A DNA stretch of 36,065 nucleotides from Desulfobacterales bacterium HSG2 (GTDB taxonomy: Bacteria > Desulfobacterota > Desulfobacteria > Desulfobacterales > 4be13), in NCBI GenBank assembly GCA_030378035.1, contig JAUCGI010000042.1, positions 1 through 36,065 on the forward strand, given 5' to 3'. Shown here piece by piece: positions 1 to 7,879 of the stretch. The translations under genes and the position numbers were made by a program. How positions within the stretch are numbered: the stretch's first letter is position 1; each line of letters starts with the position of its first letter. The notes under the pieces are model-generated. The model was not told where the DNA came from, did no database searches, and saw nothing but the letters and a program-made list of their open reading frames with translations.

Positions 1-763
1 CAGACCGGTGTACAGGACAAAAAACTCCGGATGCCTGAAAACCGCACGCTGTCATTCCGGGCGGAAATGCCGGGAATCGGCAGGATTCCCGGCATTTCCG
101 ACCCGGAATCCATTTTTGTCCTGTACTCGGATCATGCTGTTCGGATTTCGGACAATATGATAAAGACAGATGCTGTCCTGTGACACAGATATGTAAAAAA
201 AATCAGACCGGTGTACAGGACAAAAAAATCCGGATGCCTGAAGACCGCACGCTGTCATTCCGGGCGGAAATGCCGGGAATCGGCAGGATTCCCGGCATTT
301 CCGACCCGGAATCCATTTTTGTCCTGTACTCGGATTATGCTGTTCGGATTTCGGACAATATGATAAAGACAGATGCTGTCCTGTGACACAGATATGTAAA
401 AAAAAATCAGACCGGTGTACAGGACAAAAAACTCCGGATGCCTGAAAACCGCACGCTGTCATTCCGGGCGGAAATGCCGGGAATCGGCAGGATTCCCGGC
501 ATTTCCGACCCGGAATCCATTTTTGTCCTGTACTCGGATCATGCTGTTCGGATTTCGGACAATATGATAAAGACAGATGCTGTCCTGTGACACAGATATG
601 TAAAAAAAAAATCAGACCGGTGTACAGGACAAAAAACTCCGGATGCCTGAAAACCGCACGCTGTCATTCCGGGCGGAAATGCCGGGAATCGTTCCCTGAG
701 CCTGTCGAAGGGGATTCCCGGCATTTCCGACCTGGAATCCATTTTTGTCCTGTACTCAGAAAT
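1..763. repeat. Tandem array of ~205-bp palindromic units
   Basis: Copies start at about 1, 204, 408 and 613; the fourth is cut short near 760. Each unit has outer inverted arms (TGTACAGGACAAAAA against TTTTTGTCCTGTAC) around an inner palindrome (GCCGGGAATC, 5-nt loop, GATTCCCGGC). The A-run between units varies in length. In the fourth unit the inner loop is replaced by a segment containing GAGCCTGTCGAAG. Short open frames inside the array on both strands follow the repeat and are not credible genes. No gene is seen here, and the left edge runs off the window. Confidence 0.9.
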
Positions 764-807
764 CAGAAATCAGACATAATCTTAATAAATATTTTTTTTG
801 TTTTCTA

Positions 808-835
808 TTGACAAAAATTTCTTTTGTGATAACAT
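808..835 (+). promoter_or_regulatory. Putative sigma-70 promoter of the diguanylate cyclase
   Basis: A perfect TTGACA at 808-813 is followed after 16 bp by TAACAT at 830-835, with a TG just upstream of the -10. This would start transcription near 840-842, about 120 nt before the ATG at 964. It was picked by eye from consensus only. Confidence 0.5.
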
Positions 836-837
836 AG

Positions 838-944
838 TTGTTTGTCTGTGGGATGGTTTTCTGGTCGGTGGTGATAGGTTGTTGCCTACATTACAATAGC
901 TCCCGGCTACCCGACCTGATCTGTCAACATAGGGCTATAAACAA
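838..944 (+). ncRNA. Structured leader or small RNA, family not recognised
   Basis: The segment between the promoter and the cyclase gene can fold. TTGTTT (838-843) pairs with AAACAA (939-944). GGTCGG (863-868) pairs with CCGACC (911-916). TAGG (875-878) pairs with CCTA (885-888) around a 6-nt loop. A closing stem, large internal bubble and apical stem recall 6S RNA, but the element is much shorter than typical 6S RNA. It does not match the conserved core of the GEMM c-di-GMP riboswitch as I know it. It could be a leader of the cyclase mRNA or a separate small RNA. Confidence 0.3.
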
Positions 945-963
945 ATAACAGAGATAATACAAT

Positions 964-1884
964 ATGTCGGAATCGGAAAAAATTAATCTGAATGAGATTA
1001 TAAAAGCATTGGATATCGTGCTTACGGAGCGCACAGATGAGGATTGTTTCCATATACTCGGTCATATTCCTTCCTGGTATCAGCGTATTTTTCCAGAATT
1101 CTACGATGCTGAAAAAAACATGGTGAAAAAATTTTGCCCTTTTATTGAAAATTTTCTCATTGATGCCACCCCTTTCTGGCTGTCTGAAGCGGACGGACGT
1201 CTGAACTCAGGCTTATGGATTGAAAATGATTCCCATATGACTGAATGCCCGCTCGAGGCATCTGCCATAAATATCGGGAAAAGAAAATTTTTGCTAATTG
1301 AAAGAGGGAAAATTCCTTATGAGGAAAATAAAAGCATCTTACAAAAAAGCCGTGAGCTCAGCCTTTCATATCTCTATATGGAACGGCTTCAGAAACAATT
1401 GTTAATAGCGATTTATACGGACAGACTGACAGGTCTCCATAACAGGCGAAAATTCGATGAAATGATAAAAATAGAAAAGGAAAGGGCCACTCGTTATAAT
1501 ATTCCGTTTTCCATAGTTTTTATTGATATTGATCACTTTAAGAAAATCAATGATACCTATGGGCATGATGTCGGAGATCAGGTACTCATAGAAATTTCTT
1601 CTGTTCTGAAATCCCGGATTCGGATTACCGACTGGGCATTCCGATGGGGAGGAGAAGAATTTATTCTCTTACTTCCTGTGACATCGGCTGACAAATCGCT
1701 GGATTTGGCAGAACGATTGCGTTTTATCATTGAAAACCACTCGTTTCCGCATGGCAGACAGCTAACAATCAGTGCGGGCGTGGCTCAGTTCAGAAACGAC
1801 GAATCAATTGACAATCTCATTAAACGTGCTGATGAAGCACTCTATCGGGCAAAATCAGGCGGACGTAACAAGGTCTTAAAATGA
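964..1884 (+). CDS. Diguanylate cyclase (GGDEF domain), 306 aa
   Basis: It condenses two GTP into cyclic di-GMP. The C-terminal GGDEF domain covers about residues 145-306. DRLTGLHNRR is at 153-162, the metal/substrate region FIDIDHFKKINDTYGHDVGD starts near 186, and the signature is GGEEF at 229-233. RITD at 220-223 lies exactly five residues before the signature, where the RxxD product-inhibition site belongs, so feedback inhibition is likely. The first ~125 residues have no obvious transmembrane segment and no domain I can name; they are probably a cytoplasmic sensor, joined by a helical linker near 125-148. The ribosome binding site before the ATG is weak (AGAG). The gene stands alone behind its own promoter and folded leader. 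An HD-GYP protein at 28.9 kb could be the opposing activity. Confidence 0.93.
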   Translation: MSESEKINLNEIIKALDIVLTERTDEDCFHILGHIPSWYQRIFPEFYDAEKNMVKKFCPFIENFLIDATPFWLSEADGRLNSGLWIENDSHMTECPLEASAINIGKRKFLLIERGKIPYEENKSILQKSRELSLSYLYMERLQKQLLIAIYTDRLTGLHNRRKFDEMIKIEKERATRYNIPFSIVFIDIDHFKKINDTYGHDVGDQVLIEISSVLKSRIRITDWAFRWGGEEFILLLPVTSADKSLDLAERLRFIIENHSFPHGRQLTISAGVAQFRNDESIDNLIKRADEALYRAKSGGRNKVLK

Positions 1885-1901
1885 AACCGACTCTGAATGA
1901 A

Positions 1902-2098
1902 CTTGCTCTTTATCTTGCTCTTTATCTTTATCTTTATCTTGCTCTTTATCTTGCTCTTTATCTTTATCTTGCTCTTGCTCTTTATCTTGCTCTTGCTCTT
2001 TTCTTTCTCTTTATCTCGCCCGTGTCCGTCTGATTAAGATAAAGATAAAGATAAAGATAAAGATAAAGAGCAAGAGCAAGAGCAAGAGTAAGAGTAAG
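1902..2098. repeat. Inverted hexanucleotide hairpin (CTTGCT/CTTTAT arms)
   Basis: The left arm (1902-2015) is built from the hexamers CTTGCT and CTTTAT in mixed order. A core at about 2016-2034 contains CGTGTCCGTCTGA. The right arm (2035-2098) is the reverse complement pattern of GATAAA and GAGCAA hexamers. It fills the gap between the cyclase and the PLP enzyme. The same arms and core, inverted, occur at 23.5 kb. Confidence 0.9.
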
Positions 2099-2134
2099 TC
2101 CCAGAACCAGAAACATAATAAAGGAAAACCCGTT

Positions 2135-3298
2135 ATGGCCAAACATTATAAGCACATCGAAACCAGACTGATCCATGCCGGAGAACCTGAGCCGCTCATC
2201 AACGGCGCGGTCAGTATGCCAATTTTTCAGTCTTCCACTTTTGAATATGCGGGACAGAGCAGTTATGACGATATCAGATATATTCGTCTGAACAACACGC
2301 CGAACCATATCGCCCTTCATCAGAAGCTGGCTGCGTTGGAAAATGCTGAGGCGGCGGTCGTGACAGCCAGCGGCATGGCTGCGATTACGACAGCGATTCT
2401 GACCTTTCTCACGCCCGGGGACCATCTTCTGACCCAGGATTGTCTCTACGGAGGGACACACGAGTTCATCACCAAAGACCTGACCGCACTGGGCATCTCT
2501 CACGACTTTGTTGACGGCGACGCTCCGGATTCCTGGACCGGGAAATTACGGCCCGAAACCAAGATGATCTACATGGAAACGATCACCAATCCCCTAATGC
2601 AGGTGGCCGACCTCAGAGCGGTGGCCGAGTTTGCCAAAGCGAACGGCCTCATCTCCATGATCGACAACACCTTTGCCAGCCCGATCAATTTCCGCCCTTC
2701 TGAACATGGCTTTGATCTTTCGCTTCATAGTTGCAGCAAATATCTGAACGGCCATTCGGACATTGTGGCGGGGGCCGTTATCGGACGGGCGGACCTGATG
2801 GAAAAGATCATCCACAAGCTCAACCACCTCGGCGGGTCCCTTGATCCTCACGCCTGTTTTCTGCTTCACCGCGGAATCAAGACGCTGGCAGTGCGGATGA
2901 GATATCAGAATGAAAGCGCGCTCAGGATATCAGAATACCTTCATAAGCATCCGGCAGTTGAAAAAGTGAATTATCCGGGTCTTGAAGGTCAGCCCGGGTA
3001 TACGCGTGCGCGTGAGTTGTTTGAAGGCTTCGGAGGGATGCTCAGTTTTGAGTTAAAAGGCGATGTGGAAACGGCTGACCGGTTTATTCGGAGCATGAAC
3101 CTGCCAATCATCGCGCCCAGCCTCGGAGGGGTTGAAACGCTCATTACCCGGCCCGTCACAACATCTCATGCCGGCATGTCTCCTGAAGACCGGCAGACGC
3201 TGGGAATCTCCGATACACTGATTCGTTTGTCGGTGGGCATCGAAGCCACGGAAGATCTGATTGAGGATATTGAGCAGGCATTGGTAAAGGAAAAATAA
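2135..3298 (+). CDS. Cys/Met-metabolism PLP-dependent enzyme (cystathionine gamma-synthase/lyase family), 387 aa
   Basis: This is a fold-type I PLP enzyme of trans-sulfuration or sulfhydrylation; family members act on cystathionine, O-acyl-homoserine or methionine. The PLP lysine is K202 in SCSKYLNGHSD, and D177 in IDNTF should contact the pyridine nitrogen. The substrate-carboxylate region SLGGVETLITRP is present. The SVGIEATEDLIEDI tail is typical, and the length is usual for the family. An AAGGAAA sequence lies about 8 nt before the ATG. Synthase, beta-lyase, gamma-lyase and sulfhydrylase cannot be told apart from motifs alone, and no other sulfur gene is adjacent. It meets a minus-strand gene tail to tail. 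Confidence 0.88.
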   Translation: MAKHYKHIETRLIHAGEPEPLINGAVSMPIFQSSTFEYAGQSSYDDIRYIRLNNTPNHIALHQKLAALENAEAAVVTASGMAAITTAILTFLTPGDHLLTQDCLYGGTHEFITKDLTALGISHDFVDGDAPDSWTGKLRPETKMIYMETITNPLMQVADLRAVAEFAKANGLISMIDNTFASPINFRPSEHGFDLSLHSCSKYLNGHSDIVAGAVIGRADLMEKIIHKLNHLGGSLDPHACFLLHRGIKTLAVRMRYQNESALRISEYLHKHPAVEKVNYPGLEGQPGYTRARELFEGFGGMLSFELKGDVETADRFIRSMNLPIIAPSLGGVETLITRPVTTSHAGMSPEDRQTLGISDTLIRLSVGIEATEDLIEDIEQALVKEK

Positions 3299-3660
3299 GG
3301 AGGATCACTCCCTTGGCGAACAGGAATGTCCAAGTCAGAAAGCAAAGCTGTGACAAGTCCGGCGTTCAAGGGAACTTGGTTTAAAATCTCGATAAAGTTC
3401 ATGGAAGTTTCCCATCCGATAATTACAAAATATTCTTTTCCATCAAATTCTATGGATGAGACTTTTAACATAGGCAGAATGGGATAAGGATACCTGTCCT
3501 TGTCAAGCGCTTTCAATTTTTGAAGCCACTTCTTATCTTCACCATCTGTCCTGATATAACGAATAGCATCAGGTTGTTCAACAATGACATCTCTCTCTTC
3601 GACAAACTCGACCAATTTGGAAAAAACATGCTCGTTCGCTTCGATCATATATCTCGCCAT
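3166..3660 (-). CDS. Hypothetical protein, partner of the DGQHR-like gene, 164 aa
   Basis: I do not recognise this soluble protein. It starts 3 bp after the stop of the 390-aa gene upstream, so the two are almost surely translated together. Residues 1-120 look like a compact alpha/beta protein. The last ~44 residues are encoded antisense to the 3' end of the PLP enzyme gene and have low-complexity, shadow-like composition. The native C-terminus has therefore probably been lost and replaced by read-through into the convergent gene. It may still function or may be decaying. Confidence 0.6.
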   Translation of the reverse strand: MARYMIEANEHVFSKLVEFVEERDVIVEQPDAIRYIRTDGEDKKWLQKLKALDKDRYPYPILPMLKVSSIEFDGKEYFVIIGWETSMNFIEILNQVPLNAGLVTALLSDLDIPVRQGSDPPYFSFTNACSISSIRSSVASMPTDKRISVSEIPSVCRSSGDMPA

Positions 3661-3663
3661 AAA

Positions 3664-4836
3664 TCAGTAAGCCCTCCAGCAAGGTCTCATGTCGTCGATA
3701 TCGAATTCCTCTTCAATCAGAACTTTAAACGCCTCTGAAAAGAACTTTCTTTCAAAATCCCCGACTTTTCCGGAGCTCCGGGAAATCGCTTCATTCAGGG
3801 TGGTAAAATCCAGAAAGTCTCCGATATCTGCGCTATTCCCCTCCTGTAATAAGTCCAACAAATTTTCAGCATTTTCTCTGATCGCTTTCCACCTTTCTTC
3901 CCGATCTTCGCGATAAAGACCCGGCCTTCCGAATACATGAACCGCAACGGCAGCCGCGAACCCGACCCGGGCTGGCTGGCTGGCAAACAGGTCTTTTCCG
4001 CTACGGAAACGCTTTTTCACGCCTTCTTCCTTATCTTCACACTCATAATTTCCAAACATTTTGTCAAATCTGACCAAAAGTTTCAGGAATCCGTAAAACG
4101 TCTGAGTAAATTTACGCTCACTCGTTGCCTCGATAAAATCAAGCCTTGTAAATTCATCAGCCAGTCGCTCCTTCACATCAATCTTCTCTTTTCTTGAGCC
4201 AAAGACCAGAAACAATTCGATTATCTCGTTGGCCTGGAACTGTCCCGGAGCTTTCCGCCGCTTTTTGTCATCCGCCTCCCAGACTTCCATATCCGGAATT
4301 TCCGCGTCAATCTCTCTGATCATTGTTCTGAACACCACCTCAATCTGCCTTCTCAGATTCCAGGGCACCTGACCGGTGTTCAGGATCAGCATTCGGTAAA
4401 CCAGACTGTTTGTGCTGCGGGCGATCCAATACTCGACACGCATTTCACGGTCAGACAGGTCCGCGTCATCCTGAACATCAAACAATGCCGAGGTTCTCTG
4501 CATTCCGTCAATGATTGATATGTTGTCTTCTGATATGCTGTCAGGCAAAGTGTCAAAAGATGACGGATCAAAATTTTCAAATTCATCGTCAGAGACAACC
4601 ATCCCGATCACAACCGGCGGAAGCACGGTCCCTTTTTTCAAATCTTCGATCATCCGTTTTCTTATTCGGACCGCTGTGCTTGTTTTTAACGTATCCCTCT
4701 GACCTTCGAGTCCGCCTTGTCGGTTTTTGTAAACTTTCTTAACAGTATCCAGATAATTTTCTACCGGAACGACCTTCATTACCGAATAACAATCCGCTCT
4801 TTCATCTTTTAAAACAAATTGATTTTTCATAACCAT
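3664..4836 (-). CDS. DGQHR/ParB-like nuclease-fold protein, 390 aa
   Basis: Residues about 50-160 carry a pattern typical of ParB/DGQHR-domain proteins: a helix rich in basic residues, LPPVVIGMV, then IIDGMQRTSALFDV with DGMQR at 110-114 in place of DGQHR, and later LILNTGQVPWNLRRQIEVVF. Relatives with this fold occur in DNA-modification, restriction and phage-defence loci (for example DndB), but a role here is inference. The rest is helical, with no catalytic motif I can name. I chose the ATG at 4836 because AGGAAAG lies about 8 nt upstream; an in-frame ATG 31 codons earlier has no such site. The 164-aa gene follows 3 bp downstream. No methylase, helicase or Dnd gene is next to it. Confidence 0.65.
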   Translation of the reverse strand: MVMKNQFVLKDERADCYSVMKVVPVENYLDTVKKVYKNRQGGLEGQRDTLKTSTAVRIRKRMIEDLKKGTVLPPVVIGMVVSDDEFENFDPSSFDTLPDSISEDNISIIDGMQRTSALFDVQDDADLSDREMRVEYWIARSTNSLVYRMLILNTGQVPWNLRRQIEVVFRTMIREIDAEIPDMEVWEADDKKRRKAPGQFQANEIIELFLVFGSRKEKIDVKERLADEFTRLDFIEATSERKFTQTFYGFLKLLVRFDKMFGNYECEDKEEGVKKRFRSGKDLFASQPARVGFAAAVAVHVFGRPGLYREDREERWKAIRENAENLLDLLQEGNSADIGDFLDFTTLNEAISRSSGKVGDFERKFFSEAFKVLIEEEFDIDDMRPCWRAY

Positions 4837-5020
4837 AATCTTCTTTCCTTTCTGAACATATTTCGATTCTTCCGACGGCGTTGACCTTTGTTTCTGCTTT
4901 ATGCTCCAGCAGGGTTGACCCATTCCCAATCAGGCCAGGCAGGGCGGATCAAATGAAGATCAAGCAAACTTGTTTTAAATGAGTGTAACCAAAATAATGC
5001 AGGGTGATTTTCTGACGATT

Positions 5021-5097
5021 AAACGCAGAGTTTCGCAGAGGAGACTGGCCGTTTCCGTTCTCTGCGAGTCTCTGCGTTCTCTGCGGGCTCTGCGTTT
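5021..5097. repeat. Inverted repeat of CTCTGCG-type units
   Basis: AAACGCAGAG and TTTCGCAGAG on the left face CTCTGCGAGT, CTCTGCGTT, CTCTGCGGG and CTCTGCGTTT on the right, around a short core. It occupies the gap at 4837-5179 upstream of the DGQHR-like gene. No gene is visible in that gap. Confidence 0.75.
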
Positions 5098-5179
5098 GAA
5101 AGTTCAGGTTTTAAGGGCATAAGCCTGTATTTTCACCTGTGCGTATGTCGGCCATGGCATATTCTGACCCAAGCCGAAC

Positions 5180-5647
5180 TTAATCCCCCATTTCCGCCAT
5201 GTAATCATCATACAGGGTTTCAAGGTTGTTTTTATGCTTTGCTTCTTCCTGGCAGAGAACCTTGAAGAGTTTTTTCATATCCTCGGGTTCGGATTTCTCC
5301 TGCAACGCGTTATAAAGTTTCAACGCCTTCTCTTCACGCTTTATTGCAACCATGAGGATATCGTTATATCCCATTCCTTTTTTGTATTCCGTATCCAACA
5401 CATAATCGCTCCGTTTGAGATCCGTGATCCACTTGAACTTGTACTCGGAAATGCCCTTGTCAATCCCGTCTGTCTCCAGTTTCTCAAGCATTGCCTGATG
5501 CTTACGCTCTTCCTGGGAAAACTCCTTAAACATTTCCCTGACTCCGGACATGGATTCTTCTTCGCTCGCGGCCTCATAAAAGTCGGCGGCTTCCTTTTCT
5601 TTCTCAATGGCAAAATCGATAACTGCTTTCAGGTTTTCAAATTCCAT
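5180..5647 (-). CDS. Ferritin-like / rubrerythrin-type di-iron protein, 155 aa
   Basis: This is a four-helix-bundle protein of the ferritin-like superfamily. Two helix pairs each supply acidic residues and an ExxH motif: EKEKEAADFYEAA with EERKH in the first half, and KREEKALKLYNALQ with QEEAKH in the second. These are the expected ligands of a carboxylate-bridged di-iron centre. The C-terminal rubredoxin domain of classical rubrerythrin is absent. Likely roles are peroxide reduction or iron handling in an anaerobe, by family inference. GAAAGGAG lies about 7 nt before the ATG. It is downstream of pyrD on the same strand with a 46-bp gap, but the functions are unrelated. Confidence 0.85.
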   Translation of the reverse strand: MEFENLKAVIDFAIEKEKEAADFYEAASEEESMSGVREMFKEFSQEERKHQAMLEKLETDGIDKGISEYKFKWITDLKRSDYVLDTEYKKGMGYNDILMVAIKREEKALKLYNALQEKSEPEDMKKLFKVLCQEEAKHKNNLETLYDDYMAEMGD

Positions 5648-5693
5648 GTTTTTCTCCTTTCTCAGTTAAAATTAAGATACTGATTTCCTGAGA

Positions 5694-6602
5694 TCAAATC
5701 TCCAAAGTCCCGATAATGTCCGTTACGCCGGAAATTTTCCTCTCAGTCAGAAATGCTTCCATCCCCTCTATGATTTCAATGGTCGCACGGGGATTGACAA
5801 AATTTGCCGTGCCGACCTGCACGGCTGTCGCGCCGGCGATCAGAAATTCCAGAGCGTCCGATGCGGTCATAATACCCCCGATGCCGATCACCGGAATCTT
5901 AACGCTCTGAGCCGTCTGCCAGACCATCCGCAGGGCAACCGGCCGGATTGCTGGCCCGGAAAGGCCGCCGGTGATATTGGCAAGCCTGGGACGCCGGGTT
6001 TCAATATCGATGGCCATGCCGGTGATCGTGTTGATCAGAGAGATGGAATCCGCTCCCGCGTCCTCCGCACTCCGGGCGATCTCCGTGATGTCGGTGACAT
6101 TGGGAGAAAGCTTGACCATCAGCGGCCGGGTCGTTCTCTTTCTGACCGCCCGGATGACTTCCCGGGCGGATTCGGGATCAACCCCGAAGGCGACTCCGCC
6201 CGCTTTGACATTGGGGCACGAGATATTGACTTCAATTCCGGCAATGCCTTCAATATCCTCAATACGAGCCGCAAGCTCCGCATATTCGCTGACGGTCTTT
6301 CCGTAAACATTGACCAGCACCGGGCTTGAAACGCCTCTTAAAAACGGAAGCTTCTCTTTCTCAAACGCTTCAATGCCGACATTTTCAAGGCCGATGGCGT
6401 TCAGCATGCCGCAGGGTGTCTCGACAATTCGCGGCGGCGGGTTCCCCTTGGAAGGTTCCAAAGAGAGTCCCTTTACAATAATCGCTCCGAGACGGTTCAG
6501 GTCAACAAGGTCTTCAAACTCACGGGCATATCCGAAGGTGCCGGAGGCGGTCATTACGGGGTTTTTTAATTTGATTCTTCCTATATCTACTTGAAGTTTC
6601 AT
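5694..6602 (-). CDS. pyrD: Dihydroorotate dehydrogenase, class 1B catalytic subunit, 302 aa
   Basis: It oxidises dihydroorotate to orotate in pyrimidine synthesis, using FMN. The class 1 catalytic cysteine is C129 in VNISCPNVKAGG; class 2 enzymes have serine there. NPVMTASGTFGYAREFEDLVDL at the start and the phosphate-binding GIGGI and AVQVGTANF segments near the end are typical of the 1B type. Class 1B enzymes pair with an iron-sulfur/FAD subunit PyrK, which is not in this window. No good ribosome binding site precedes the ATG, so an effect of the upstream zinc-ribbon gene (30-bp gap) on translation is possible. Confidence 0.95.
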   Translation of the reverse strand: MKLQVDIGRIKLKNPVMTASGTFGYAREFEDLVDLNRLGAIIVKGLSLEPSKGNPPPRIVETPCGMLNAIGLENVGIEAFEKEKLPFLRGVSSPVLVNVYGKTVSEYAELAARIEDIEGIAGIEVNISCPNVKAGGVAFGVDPESAREVIRAVRKRTTRPLMVKLSPNVTDITEIARSAEDAGADSISLINTITGMAIDIETRRPRLANITGGLSGPAIRPVALRMVWQTAQSVKIPVIGIGGIMTASDALEFLIAGATAVQVGTANFVNPRATIEIIEGMEAFLTERKISGVTDIIGTLEI

Positions 6603-6632
6603 AAAGATAATTCTGTTATTAGTAAATAATTC

Positions 6633-6914
6633 TTAAACATTGCGCCATGAAGAAATCGCACGATCATATTGGTTCACAAGCAGGGATGCATAAGCAAGAA
6701 GCCTCTCAGCTTCCGGCGTCCGGCGTAAAGAGCAGGATCGCTTCGCGTGAAAAAACATCTGCTTAATATCATCTGAGGCAAGAGCAGCTTTTGCCGCCTC
6801 CAAATGCTCTTTTGCCTTCTCTTCAATATCAACCAAAACGCCCAAATTGGTCTTACATCGGTGACACAGGCGCTTCCCGGCATATTTGGCGTTACATGTA
6901 GGACATCGTTCCAT
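6633..6914 (-). CDS. Small zinc-ribbon protein with helical tail, 93 aa
   Basis: The N-terminus has CPTC and, 12 residues later, CHRC (residues 4-20), a compact zinc ribbon. The rest, from about residue 30, is alpha-helical with an alanine-rich TPR-like periodicity (EEKAKEHLEAAKAALASDD, then a second helix pair). I do not recognise a named family. It is co-directional with pyrD and separated from the chaperone operon by repeats. The ribosome binding site is weak. A regulatory or adaptor role is only a guess. Confidence 0.65.
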   Translation of the reverse strand: MERCPTCNAKYAGKRLCHRCKTNLGVLVDIEEKAKEHLEAAKAALASDDIKQMFFHAKRSCSLRRTPEAERLLAYASLLVNQYDRAISSWRNV

Positions 6915-6959
6915 TTTTAAATTCCGATTTTGATATGGAAACCAAGTTTTTTCTGATTA

Positions 6960-7067
6960 TAAGTACCTGTCCATAAATTCTTTTGTTCTCACCTTTGTGC
7001 CTTTCTTTGTGCCTTTGTGCCTTTGTGTGAGATATGAAATGCCAAAAAACTTATGGTCAGGTACTTA
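6960..7067. mobile_element. MITE-like element, TIR TAAGTACCTG..., with CTTTGTGC repeats
   Basis: The ends TAAGTACCTGTCCATAA (6960-6976) and TTATGGTCAGGTACTTA (7051-7067) are inverted repeats matching at 16 of 17 positions. The inside carries about four copies of an 8-bp unit CTTTGTGC. A second copy in opposite orientation lies at 22941-23046. No coding capacity. Confidence 0.7.
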
Positions 7068-7131
7068 ATGCCTTTTGGGAAACGGTGGATTCCGGGTCAA
7101 AAGTTTGTTCCTGACATCATTTATCAGGAAT

Positions 7132-7782
7132 GATAAGAATCCTGCCGATTCCATAAGTGTAAAATTAAGGGCCGGACGGGATTTGCAATCCCGTTTGAAC
7201 CGTTCCGACACTCCGGTGACGAGGCGAAACATTGCGGACGGGATTGCAAATCCCGTCCGGCCTGTCATAAGTGTAAAATTAAGGGCCGGACGGGATTTGC
7301 AATCCCGTCCGAACCGTTCCGACACTCCGGTGACGGGGCGGAACATTGCGGACGGGATTACAAATCCCGTCCGGCCTGTTCCCTAAGCGGTCCGGACGGG
7401 ATTTGCAATCCCGTCCGAACCGTTCCGACACTCCGGTGACGAGGCGAAACATTGCGGACGGGATTGCAAATCCCGTCCGGCCTGTTCCCTAAGCGGTCCG
7501 GACGGGATTTGCAATCCCGTCCGAACCGTTCCGACACTCCGGTGACGGGGCGGAACATTGCGGACGGGGTTGCAAATCCCGTCCGGCCTGTTCCCTAAGC
7601 GGTCCGGACGGGATTTGCAATCCCGTTTGAACCGTTCCGACACTCCGGTGACGAGGCGGAACATTGCGGACGGGATTGCAAATCCCGTCCGGCCTGTTCC
7701 CTAAGCGGTCCGGATGGGATTTGCAAATCCCGTCCGGCCTGTTCCCTAAGTTTACACGATAAGAATCCTGCCGATTCTTATC
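7132..7782. repeat. 106-bp tandem array bounded by CATAAGTGTAAA-type ends
   Basis: The array runs from 7152 to about 7757. The unit starts CCGGACGGGATTTGCAATCC at 7172, 7286, 7392, 7498, 7604 and 7710 (last one partial), giving periods of 114, 106, 106, 106 and 106. Each unit holds two palindromes of the type GGACGGGATT-TGC-AATCCCGTCC. The left end CATAAGTGTAAAATTAAG and right end CTAAGTTTACAC resemble the ends of the element at 23459. GATAAGAATCCTGCCGATTC is present on both sides (7132 and 7758), and the right copy continues into TTATC to complete a palindrome. Confidence 0.88.
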
Positions 7783-7879
7783 ATTTTTGCCCGGAATGAC
7801 AGAGTGGGTCCGTTGAAATCCGGAGCTTCTTCAAAAGGCATTATAATCAGCCTTTTTTAACCCGGTTTCTCAGAAATTT

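Noticed and set aside
838-944. GEMM-type c-di-GMP riboswitch before the diguanylate cyclase
   Set aside because: The conserved GEMM core and tetraloop-receptor elements could not be found in the leader.
4837-4929. Earlier start of the DGQHR-like gene at 4929
   Set aside because: The extra 31 residues lack a ribosome site and look non-coding; AGGAAAG stands before the ATG at 4836.
7075-7664. Several ~65-100 codon frames on both strands in the 106-bp array
   Set aside because: They are periodic translations of the palindromic repeat.
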